This document shows, piece after piece, positions 17,780 through 25,545 of a stretch of DNA of 64,000 bases. Each line of letters opens with the position of its first letter. The first letter of the stretch is position 1. Source of the stretch: Amycolatopsis alba DSM 44262 (lineage in GTDB: Bacteria > Actinomycetota > Actinomycetes > Mycobacteriales > Pseudonocardiaceae); NCBI RefSeq assembly GCF_000384215.1, contig NZ_KB913032.1, positions 3,613,665 through 3,677,664 on the forward strand, in the 5' to 3' direction. The notes under the pieces were generated by a model. The model saw only the letters and a list, made by a program, of their open reading frames with translations. It did not search any database and was not told where the DNA came from. Made by a program: the position numbers and the translations under genes.

Positions 17780-19506
17780 CAGTGACCTGGCTGCTTTCCT
17801 GCGATTATCCGGCCCATGTCGCGCAGAGCGGGGTTGTCTCGCGTCCAGTATTCGCTGTGAGCGGCCTCGCTGTTGCCGAGAATCGGCCCGCGTGGGCCGG
17901 GATCCGAGGTGAACGTCTTGCCGCCGAATTCCGGGTCGGTCGGGTCGGGGCCGAGGGGATCGAGGGGATCGCCCTGCCCCTCGATACGGGGGAAGTTGGT
18001 GATGTTGATCGCGTCGTTCGCGGCCGTCGTGGAGTACACGTGATCGGGAGGGACGTTGAGTTGGCTCGCGTGATCCACGCCAACGCCGGGGCTGGCGACG
18101 AGCACGATGTTGTCGACGGCGAGATGCTCGTCTCTTGCAGCGTGACCGACGAGGGTCGTGCCGTAGCTGTGGCCGAGGACGGTGTTGTGCGAGGGAGTTC
18201 CTTGGTGACTTTCTCTCAGTCCGTCCTGGAAGTTGTCCAGCGCATGCTTCCCGTCGTCGGCGAAGCTCTCGTTCGCTGCGTCCAAGAGGCCCGGCGGCGC
18301 GTCGTAGCCGATCCAGGTGATCACCGAAGGTGTTTTCGCCCCGGCCTGCTGAGCGGCGTTGACCATGCCGTCCGCTCGCCCGAGGTCAGTATTGACCTCG
18401 GAAAGCTCCGATCCGGTACCGGGGACATAGGTCGCGACGTGTTGCGCAGTGTCAGGATTGCCCATCGCGACGATCGCCCGGCCTGCGCCCGCGTCATCGA
18501 CGCGCAGCACGTATGGCCGTTGCTTGGTGGGGTCGTAGTCCGGGCTGTTGGGATCGCTCATCGAGAGCCGTTTGTCGATGTCGTCGAGTCCGCGAAGTTT
18601 CCCGTCGAGTTTGTCGAGATCCACCTTGAGTGCGTCGAACTCCAGCTGGTCGTTGAGCTTGATCTGACCGGCCCCGGTTCGGGGAAACTCGTTGATCTTC
18701 CGCTGTAGCTCGTCGCGTTCATGCCGCAACCTGGACTGCTGCCGGTCCAACAGAGTGCGATTGGCGATGTCGCGTTGCTTCGCCGAGAAACCATCTCGTG
18801 GCCCGACGAGTTCCGGCCGGTCCACGGCCAGCCGGGTCCGCTGCGCCTCGCTCAAGGTCGCCCAGTAGGCGGCGTTCTGAGCCGCGGTCGCACTCTCGGG
18901 CGGGGGTGCGGGGATGCTGAGTGAACCCATGGCCGCACCGGAGTTGCCTGCCGCGGCCAACGAAGTGTTGTCGTTGTCGTTGCCGGTCGCGTCGATGGTC
19001 TGTCCGGACACGATCCGGTCGAGTACGAGGCAGAAGTCGTCATCGATGTCGGTCGCGCTCTTGAGGACCTCGGAGACACGGTCACGCAGTTCTGCCGCGA
19101 TCGTCGCCCGTTCTCGGGCGACTGCTTCCTTCTGCTCTTCGGGGGTGTCCGGGGGTGGCCCGTTGTCGATGATCGCTCCGTCACCACCGATGGTGAAGTG
19201 ATGCGCGCGGGCGAGCCCCTCTGCTTCTTTGACACCGTTCATGACACCGCTGATCGCGTCTCCGACGTCCCCTGCGCCACGGCGCAACGCGGCGACCTCG
19301 GCGGCGTACTCTTCCAGGCCGTCGATGACCTGATCGACCTCGTTCGCCGCAGCACCGGCAGCTTCGCCATGCCAGCCATCCGCGGTGTTGATGCCGCGCA
19401 GGTCGTCCGAGCAGGCGATGACCTTGTTGTACGCGGCGTTGACCTCACCGACCGCGTTCTGCAGAGGTACGGAATCCCATCGAGTGACCTCGGCCCAGGT
19501 GACCAT
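17779..19506 (-). CDS. ESX-type helical domain fused to an alpha/beta hydrolase (DUF1023)
   Basis: A 575-residue protein. The first ~150 residues are helical and WxG-like (GINTADGWHGEAAGAAANEV), typical of proteins delivered by type VII secretion. A linker and coiled-coil segment (LLDRQQSRLRHERDELQRKI) precede a DUF1023 alpha/beta hydrolase with nucleophile Ser447 in VLGHSYGTTLVG and PGVGVDHASQL further on. The start is set at ATG 19506, which overlaps by one base the stop of the small upstream gene; the longer open frame would run through that gene. It is probably an exported lipase/esterase or toxin-like enzyme. Confidence 0.85.
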   Translation of the reverse strand: MVTWAEVTRWDSVPLQNAVGEVNAAYNKVIACSDDLRGINTADGWHGEAAGAAANEVDQVIDGLEEYAAEVAALRRGAGDVGDAISGVMNGVKEAEGLARAHHFTIGGDGAIIDNGPPPDTPEEQKEAVARERATIAAELRDRVSEVLKSATDIDDDFCLVLDRIVSGQTIDATGNDNDNTSLAAAGNSGAAMGSLSIPAPPPESATAAQNAAYWATLSEAQRTRLAVDRPELVGPRDGFSAKQRDIANRTLLDRQQSRLRHERDELQRKINEFPRTGAGQIKLNDQLEFDALKVDLDKLDGKLRGLDDIDKRLSMSDPNSPDYDPTKQRPYVLRVDDAGAGRAIVAMGNPDTAQHVATYVPGTGSELSEVNTDLGRADGMVNAAQQAGAKTPSVITWIGYDAPPGLLDAANESFADDGKHALDNFQDGLRESHQGTPSHNTVLGHSYGTTLVGHAARDEHLAVDNIVLVASPGVGVDHASQLNVPPDHVYSTTAANDAINITNFPRIEGQGDPLDPLGPDPTDPEFGGKTFTSDPGPRGPILGNSEAAHSEYWTRDNPALRDMGRIIAGKQPGH

Positions 19507-19826
19507 CAGACCGGCTTCCGTCCGCCCGTCGACTGCACCGGGACGGACAGATCCGCGGTGGCGGCGTCCTCGCGACCGCTGTAGAGGTCGGCGGCCTTCA
19601 CCATGCTCGCCGCATGGGCGTCGAGACGCCGCTCGTACCCCTGCTCTCGATCTTGCAATACGTGCTTGACCTCGGCGAGCTTGCCGACACACCGCGCTCC
19701 CGGCATGCCTGCGTCCCCGGTCGGCACCGTCGCTGAACACTTCGCCCCGCGCAGCCCGTCCGCGACCCGCGTCGCCGCTTTCCCGGTCCCTCTGATCTTC
19801 TCGATCACCACGTCATAACCGGCCAT
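19506..19826 (-). CDS. Small ESX/EspC-like protein
   Basis: A 106-residue mostly helical protein, first gene of a three-gene unit with one-base stop/start overlaps (TGATG). The middle part (LAEVKHVLQDREQGYERRLDAHAASMVKAADLY) looks like the helix of small type VII secretion-associated proteins. It lacks a clear WxG turn and has two Cys residues (AKCSA, ARCVG). It may pair with the helical domain of the downstream hydrolase to form the secreted heterodimer; this is inference. Confidence 0.7.
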   Translation of the reverse strand: MAGYDVVIEKIRGTGKAATRVADGLRGAKCSATVPTGDAGMPGARCVGKLAEVKHVLQDREQGYERRLDAHAASMVKAADLYSGREDAATADLSVPVQSTGGRKPV

Positions 19827-19971
19827 GAGCCCTCCCCCTGCTCCGGTAGTCAGTCGATCACACTACGGAGCAGAACGGGCCGGCTCAACAGCCCTGGCCT
19901 CCAAAACCGGGGGAAATCAGCAGGTAGCGGCGTTGTACTCACGCTTGACGGAGTAGTCCTACCCAAAGGCA

Positions 19972-20012
19972 AAGGCTCCCTTCACCGCGTCACATGCGGC
20001 GAAGGGAGCCTT
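19972..20012 (-). terminator. Terminator of ino1 (12-bp stem)
   Basis: AAGGCTCCCTTC at 19972-19983 pairs perfectly with 20001-20012 across a 17-nt loop. It lies just beyond the stop of the leftward inositol-phosphate synthase gene. The sequence resembles other AAGG...CCTT hairpins in this window. Confidence 0.7.
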
Positions 20013-20031
20013 CAGCTCACGTCAGAAAAGC

Positions 20032-21114
20032 TCACGCCTCGCCGGCGATGAACTTTTCGACCTCGTCGCGCGCGGTGGCGTCGTCGTACTGCTCCGGCGG
20101 CGACTTCATGAAGTACGAGGAAGCCGACAGGATCGGGCCGCCGATGCCGCGGTCCTTCGCGATCTTCGCGGCGCGCACGGCGTCGATGATGATGCCCGCC
20201 GAGTTCGGCGAGTCCCACACCTCGAGCTTGTACTCCAGGTTCAGCGGCACGTCACCGAACGCGCGGCCCTCGAGCCGGACGTAGGCCCACTTGCGGTCGT
20301 CGAGCCACTGCACGTAGTCGGACGGCCCGATGTGGACGTTGCCCTTGCCGAGCTCGCGGTCGACCTGCGAAGTGACCGACTGGGTCTTCGAGATCTTCTT
20401 CGACTCGAGCCGCTCCAGCTCCTTCATGTTCAGGAAGTCCATGTTCCCGCCCACGTTGAGCTGCATCGTCCGGTCGAGCTGGACGCCGCGGTCCTCGAAC
20501 AGCTTCGCCAGCACGCGGTGCGTGATGGTGGCGCCGACCTGGGACTTGATGTCGTCACCGACGATCGGCACGCCCGCCGCGCGGAACTTCTCCGCCCACA
20601 CGGGGTCGGAGGCGATGAACACCGGCAGCGCGTTGACGAACGCCACACCGGCGTCGATGCACGCCTGCGCGTAGAACTTGTCGGCCTCTTCGGAGCCCAC
20701 CGGCAAGTAGGAGACGAGTACGTCGACCTCGGCCTCGCGCAGCGCCGCGACGACGTCGACGGGGGTCTCGTCGGACTCCTCGATGGTCTCGCGGTAGAAC
20801 CGGCCGAGCCCGTCGTAGGTGTGACCGCGCTGCACGGTGACGCCCAGCGGCGGCACGTCGGCGATCTTGATGGTGTTGTTCTCGCTGGCGAAGATCGCCT
20901 CGGACAGGTCACGGCTGACCTTCTTGGCGTCCACGTCGAACGCGGCGACGAACTCGATGTCGCGGACGTGGTACTCGCCGAACACGACGTGCATCAAACC
21001 GGGCACGCGGGTGCTGGGATCTGCGTCGCGGTAGTACTGAACGCCCTGGACCAGCGAGGCCGCACAGTTGCCGACGCCCACGATGGCCACCCGAACGCGG
21101 CGGTTCTCGCCCAT
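20032..21114 (-). CDS. ino1: Inositol-1-phosphate synthase (myo-inositol-3-phosphate synthase)
   Basis: A 360-residue enzyme of the short actinobacterial type. It converts glucose 6-phosphate to inositol 3-phosphate with bound NAD, the first step to mycothiol and phosphatidylinositol. The N-terminal Rossmann motif is [17 protein letters not shown]. Family signatures [43 protein letters not shown] and [20 protein letters not shown] are intact. It follows the PadR gene on the same strand by about 60 bp, as in the mycobacterial Rv0046c-Rv0047c pair, so it is probably in the same unit. Confidence 0.97.
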   Translation of the reverse strand: MGENRRVRVAIVGVGNCAASLVQGVQYYRDADPSTRVPGLMHVVFGEYHVRDIEFVAAFDVDAKKVSRDLSEAIFASENNTIKIADVPPLGVTVQRGHTYDGLGRFYRETIEESDETPVDVVAALREAEVDVLVSYLPVGSEEADKFYAQACIDAGVAFVNALPVFIASDPVWAEKFRAAGVPIVGDDIKSQVGATITHRVLAKLFEDRGVQLDRTMQLNVGGNMDFLNMKELERLESKKISKTQSVTSQVDRELGKGNVHIGPSDYVQWLDDRKWAYVRLEGRAFGDVPLNLEYKLEVWDSPNSAGIIIDAVRAAKIAKDRGIGGPILSASSYFMKSPPEQYDDATARDEVEKFIAGEA

Positions 21115-21176
21115 GCCGGTTTCTCCTTCATTAGTCCAACAGTTGTAGGTAATGCGCAGCGGGCACGGAGAGCGCC

Positions 21177-21722
21177 TCAGGTCTCCGGTCCGCGCTGCTC
21201 GGCCTGTTCGTGCGCGATCAGCTCGTTGAGCCAGCGCACCTCTCGCTCACTGGACTCCAGCCCGAGCCGGTGCAGCTCACGGGTGTAGCGGTCGATTTTC
21301 TCCTCGGCCCGCCCCATTGCCGTCCGAAGTCCTTCTCGGCGTTCCTCGACCCGACGACGACGGCCTTCCAGGATTCGCATCCTGACGTCTGCCGGTGTCC
21401 TCGAAAAGAACGCCAGGTGGACGCCGAAGCCTTCGTCGTCCCATGTCTGCGGGCCCGCATCGCCGAGCAGTTCGGCGAACCGTTCCTTGCCCTCGGCGGT
21501 GAGCTTGTACACGCGCTTGCCCCGGCGTGCCCACGTCCGGTCTTCCACCTCTTCGAGCTCCTCGACGAGGTAACCGGCGCGGAGCAGCCGACGCAATGTC
21601 GGATACAGCGAGCCGTACGAGAACGTCCGGAACATCCCGAGCGTCTCATGCAAACGTTTGCGCAGCACGTAACCGTGCATGGGGGTCTCGTGCAGCAGCC
21701 CCAAGATCGCGAGCTCGAGCAC
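21177..21722 (-). CDS. PadR-family transcriptional regulator
   Basis: A 181-residue regulator with the N-terminal winged helix of PadR proteins ([25 protein letters not shown], then [19 protein letters not shown] and [14 protein letters not shown]). The C-terminal part is a charged, helical PadR_C/Vir-like domain. The linkage to ino1 is the same as in mycobacteria. It may control its own operon and possibly the inositol pathway; a short inverted repeat is found in its upstream region. Confidence 0.92.
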   Translation of the reverse strand: MLELAILGLLHETPMHGYVLRKRLHETLGMFRTFSYGSLYPTLRRLLRAGYLVEELEEVEDRTWARRGKRVYKLTAEGKERFAELLGDAGPQTWDDEGFGVHLAFFSRTPADVRMRILEGRRRRVEERREGLRTAMGRAEEKIDRYTRELHRLGLESSEREVRWLNELIAHEQAEQRGPET

Positions 21723-21802
21723 ACCGCACCCCCTTCCGGGAACAAACCGCGACCGATCGCGTTGGCCACCGAGACCGGCTCGGTCAACCTACCGGCCCAC
21801 TA

Positions 21803-21815
21803 TATCGCGCCGATA
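21803..21815. promoter_or_regulatory. Short inverted repeat upstream of the PadR gene
   Basis: TATCG-CGC-CGATA lies in the 247-bp divergent gap between the PadR and DUF5318 genes. Spaced inverted repeats of this size are usual for PadR operators. The rest of the gap shows no other recognisable element. Confidence 0.4.
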
Positions 21816-21969
21816 CATCGAAGTGGTGTAGCTAACCCCGATCGAGCGCTTCGGAACCGGACTAAATTCACCGGAGAGTTATCTAATCGTCGGCGTGTCC
21901 GACCGTGCACGCACCGTCCCGCCGAGAACGGGGCGTGGACCACACAGCAATAGCCCGTACTCTGTTGGC

Positions 21970-22383
21970 GTGCGAAACCAGCGGCAGGTCGTGGACTACG
22001 CCTTACAGCGGCGCTCGCTGCTCAAGGGCGTCCACTCCGGACGGGTCGGCACATACGACGTCTGCGACGCGGGCCCGTACCTCCTGCGGGCCGCGAAATT
22101 CCACGGACGACCAGGTGAGCAGGACTGCCCGGTCTGTCATCGGGAGGAACTGACCCTGGTGTCCTGGGTGTACGGCGAGGAGCTCAAGCACGTCGCCGGA
22201 TCCGCCAAGACACCGGACGAACTGGTACGGATGGACGGGCACTTCGCGGAGTTCACCGTCTACGAGGTCGAGGTCTGCCGGAGCTGTCACTGGAACCACC
22301 TGGTGCGGTCCTACGTCCTCGGTACGGGAGATCCAGGAAGCACCCGGCCACGTACCCGGTCACAGAGGACAGCGGGTCAGTGA
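21970..22383 (+). CDS. DUF5318 zinc-ribbon-like protein (Rv0049 homologue)
   Basis: A 137-residue protein starting at GTG 21970 (VRNQRQVVDYALQRRSLL). Two Cys pairs, CPVC and CRSCHW, are about 45 residues apart and probably bind zinc. The position between the PadR/ino1 pair and ponA matches Rv0049. Function is not known. The open frame reaches 25 codons further upstream, but that extension is Pro/Arg-rich and unlike the family. Confidence 0.85.
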   Translation: MRNQRQVVDYALQRRSLLKGVHSGRVGTYDVCDAGPYLLRAAKFHGRPGEQDCPVCHREELTLVSWVYGEELKHVAGSAKTPDELVRMDGHFAEFTVYEVEVCRSCHWNHLVRSYVLGTGDPGSTRPRTRSQRTAGQ

Positions 22384-22450
22384 CAGGTATCGAAAACGCA
22401 GTTGAGCACAGAGCGGCGTCCCCCGAAGCGCCGGTCTGGGAGGCCCATTC

Positions 22451-25294
22451 GTGAACGACGACCGCAATCGCTCCTGGCCAGGCCAGGAGCCTGATGCACC
22501 TCGCCGTGCCCATTGGCCGGGAGAGGACGAGCCCGGTTGGCCGGGCGAGGAACCCCCGCGCCGCCCCCAGCGCCGGACACCTCCCAACGGCGCCCCCCGC
22601 TCGGCACCACCACGCTCAGCGGCCCCACGCCAGGCAGACCCGCGCCCGGTGGACCCGCGCCCTGTAGACCCACAGTGGCCGGGCGGCGACGGCGGCGGCC
22701 CGGAGTGGCCGTCGGACGACGAACCGCGCCGTCCCGCGGCCCCGCGCCGCCCCAACGGCATGCCCCCGCGCAGGCAGGGGCCTCCGCCGCCCGGTGGGCG
22801 CCCCCAGCGTTCCCAGCAGGGCGCCGTCGGTCATCGACCGCCGCCGCCCGGCAACCGCCGTCCCGCTTCCGACGACCAGGCGACCGCGATGGTCCGTCCG
22901 GTCGAGCCGGACCCGTACGAGCGCGAGCCGGACCTCATCACGCACCACGCGCACAACGGCACCGAAGACCCGTACGGCTACGACCCGTACGACGACCGCT
23001 ATGACGATCGTCACGAAAGCGCCGCCCTCGGCGCCGAGGGCGAAGGCCCGTACGACGACGAGCCCGCCGAAGACGAAGAAGACGGCAAGAAGAAGGTCCT
23101 GACGCCGAAGCAGCGCAAGAAGCGCCGCTGGCGGATCGTCCGCCGTGTCCTCTACGCGATGTTCGGCCTGTTCGTCGTCGTTCCCGCGATCGCGTTCGTC
23201 ATCACCTACTTCCTGGTGGACGTCCCGTCGCAGGAGAGCGTCGCGAGCCAGCAGAGCCGGCCGATCACGCTGATGTACGCCGACGGCAGCCCGATGGGCA
23301 AGATCGCGCCCGCCAGCGGCGGCAGCCGGTACCTGCTGAAGCCCGGCGAGGTCCCCGAAGTGGTCAAGAAGGCCGTGTACGCGGCCGAGGACTCGTCGTT
23401 CGAGACCAACTCCGGCTTCGACGTCGGCGGCATCCTGCGCGCGGTCTACAACAACGTGACCGGCGGCCAGGGCGGCGGTTCGACGATCTCCCAGCAGTAC
23501 ATCAAGAAGGCCACGGCCAACGAGGCACCGACGCTCACCCGTAAATGGACCGAGCTGGCCAAATCCTTCAAGATGAACAACCAGATGTCCAAAGAGGAGA
23601 TCATCACCGCCTACCTCAACACCATCTACTTCGGCCGCGGCGCGAACGGCATCGAAGCGGCCGCGCAGGCCTACTTCAAGAAGCCTGCCAAGGAGCTCAG
23701 CGCTTCCGAGGCGGCGCTGCTCGGCGGCCTGATCCAGGGGCCGAGCAAGTCCGAGAACGAGGCCTACGCGACGAGGCGCTGGACCTTCGTGATGGACCAG
23801 ATGGTGGCGAACAAGTGGCTCGACCCCGGTGAGCGCGCCGCCGCGCAGTTCCCGAAGCCGATCCCGAAGGCGCAGGCGAAGGCCGACGACGCCGGGACGC
23901 TGAGCCTGCACATCCGCAACCGGGTGATCGACGAACTCGAAGCCCGCGGTTACGACCAGGACCGGCTGCACCAGGGCGGTTTCAAGATCACCACGACGAT
24001 CGACCCCAAGGCGCAGAAGATGGCCGAGGAGTCCGTCGCCGAGGGGATGAAGGGCCAGACGGACGAGAGCATCCTGAACGCGCTGGTCGCGGTCGACCCC
24101 AAGACCGGCGGCGTGGTCGCCTACTGGGGCGGCCCGGACTGGACGAAGAACGACAAGGGTCAGGACGTCCCGGCACACGACTGGGCGAACGTCCCGCACA
24201 ACCCCGGTTCGGCGTTCAAGGCCTTCGACCTCGCCGCGTTCCTCAAGATGGGCAAGGGCCTCGGCGAGACCTTCGACGGGTCCAACAACCGGAAGTTCGA
24301 CTCCGGCACCGGAAGCCAGCGCACGATCCGGAACGCGGGCGAGAGTTCCAACTGCGGCACCCAGTGCACGGTCGCCGAAGCGATGAAGGTCTCCGCGAAC
24401 ACCGTGTTCTACGACATGGTGATCAACAAGACCAAGGTCGACCCGGTGGCGAAGGCCGCGAAGGAAGCAGGTGTGCGGACGGAGAACGAGGGCGGCAAGT
24501 CCGTTCTCTACCCCGACCTCAACATCGCGCTCGGCGGTGGCCGCACGGTGACCACGGCGGAGGACATGGCGGCCGGGTTCGCCACCTTCGCCGGTGAAGG
24601 CGTCCGGCAGAAGCAGCACTTCGTCGCCAAGCTGGTCAACTCCGAGGACGAGGTCGAGTTCGACGAGACGGCCCCCAAGGGCTCTCCCGCCTTCAGTGAC
24701 GACGCCGACAAGAGCAAGCAGATCGCCGGCAACATCACGGACGCGCTCGAAGAGGTCGTCCCGTACTCGAAGCTGAAGTGCCCGAAGGGCAGCGAGTGCG
24801 CGGGCAAGACCGGGACGCAGCAGTACGACTTCAAGGACGAAGACCCGGCGAGCTACCACGAACGCAACGCGCAGACCTGGATGGTGGGCTACACGCCGAG
24901 CATCTCGACCGCGGTGTGGGTCGGCGGCGACGGCAACAAGCCGCTGCACGACAAGAGCGGCAAGCCGATCTACGGCCGGACGATCGCCGGTCCGATCTGG
25001 GAAGACTTCATGTCCCGGTACATGACCGGCAAGCCGTCGGAGAAGTTCGACACCGTCAAGCCGATCGGCAAGGACGCCAGGTCGGTGCCGACGACGACGG
25101 TCCCGAAGCCGCCGCCGGTGACGACGACCACGCCCGAGACGCCGTCGACCACCCCGACGCCGACGATTCCCACCGAGCCGACGGAGCCGACGGAGACCGG
25201 TGGCTGGCCGACGAAACCGACCAAACCCACCAAGCCGACCAGACCGGGGCCGGGAACTTCGGATCCGTTGTTCCCGAACGGCGAAAGTCCGTGA
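22451..25294 (+). CDS. ponA: Bifunctional class A penicillin-binding protein, copy 1 (PonA1-like)
   Basis: A 947-residue peptidoglycan glycosyltransferase/transpeptidase. A ~235-residue Pro/Arg-rich cytoplasmic tail contains the motif EPDLITHHAHNGT and precedes one membrane anchor (MFGLFVVVPAIAFVITYFLV). The GT51 domain has the catalytic Glu in AAEDSSFETNSGFD and GGGSTISQQY. The transpeptidase has S587-A-F-K590, SANT as SxN and GKTGTQQ as KTG. The C-terminal tail is Thr/Pro/Lys-rich (PTEPTEPTETGG), probably crossing the wall. GTG start at 22451. It occupies the position of Rv0050 and is followed by a second paralogue. Confidence 0.95.
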   Translation: MNDDRNRSWPGQEPDAPRRAHWPGEDEPGWPGEEPPRRPQRRTPPNGAPRSAPPRSAAPRQADPRPVDPRPVDPQWPGGDGGGPEWPSDDEPRRPAAPRRPNGMPPRRQGPPPPGGRPQRSQQGAVGHRPPPPGNRRPASDDQATAMVRPVEPDPYEREPDLITHHAHNGTEDPYGYDPYDDRYDDRHESAALGAEGEGPYDDEPAEDEEDGKKKVLTPKQRKKRRWRIVRRVLYAMFGLFVVVPAIAFVITYFLVDVPSQESVASQQSRPITLMYADGSPMGKIAPASGGSRYLLKPGEVPEVVKKAVYAAEDSSFETNSGFDVGGILRAVYNNVTGGQGGGSTISQQYIKKATANEAPTLTRKWTELAKSFKMNNQMSKEEIITAYLNTIYFGRGANGIEAAAQAYFKKPAKELSASEAALLGGLIQGPSKSENEAYATRRWTFVMDQMVANKWLDPGERAAAQFPKPIPKAQAKADDAGTLSLHIRNRVIDELEARGYDQDRLHQGGFKITTTIDPKAQKMAEESVAEGMKGQTDESILNALVAVDPKTGGVVAYWGGPDWTKNDKGQDVPAHDWANVPHNPGSAFKAFDLAAFLKMGKGLGETFDGSNNRKFDSGTGSQRTIRNAGESSNCGTQCTVAEAMKVSANTVFYDMVINKTKVDPVAKAAKEAGVRTENEGGKSVLYPDLNIALGGGRTVTTAEDMAAGFATFAGEGVRQKQHFVAKLVNSEDEVEFDETAPKGSPAFSDDADKSKQIAGNITDALEEVVPYSKLKCPKGSECAGKTGTQQYDFKDEDPASYHERNAQTWMVGYTPSISTAVWVGGDGNKPLHDKSGKPIYGRTIAGPIWEDFMSRYMTGKPSEKFDTVKPIGKDARSVPTTTVPKPPPVTTTTPETPSTTPTPTIPTEPTEPTETGGWPTKPTKPTKPTRPGPGTSDPLFPNGESP

Positions 25295-25313
25295 TGAACG
25301 GGCGAAGTGGCTG

Positions 25314-25349
25314 AAAGGGTGTGCCGGGCAGTTGCCGGGCACACCCTTT
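25314..25349 (+). terminator. Terminator between the two PBP genes
   Basis: AAAGGGTGTGCC at 25314-25325 pairs perfectly with 25338-25349, with an inner GGCA/TGCC pairing in the loop and a run of T residues (CCCTTTT) at the end. This is a good intrinsic terminator for the first PBP gene, so the second needs its own promoter in the remaining ~190 bp. Confidence 0.8.
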
Positions 25350-25545
25350 TCGGCGCAACGAGGAGCGAGTTCACCTTCACCATGGATCTGGACGAGACGT
25401 GCGAGCTCGGCCACGGCGCTGTCCACCGCCATCGGGGCCTTTTTCTTCGCGCCGATGAACCTGAACCGATCCGACACGTCTTATTCAGAGGAGACCTGCG
25501 ACCGCAGGACCGCGCTCACCCACGGAAGGTTCGGAGGACGTCCCA

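Noticed and set aside
22616..25477. 953-codon open frame on the minus strand
   Set aside because: Antisense shadow of the first PBP gene, which has all catalytic motifs.
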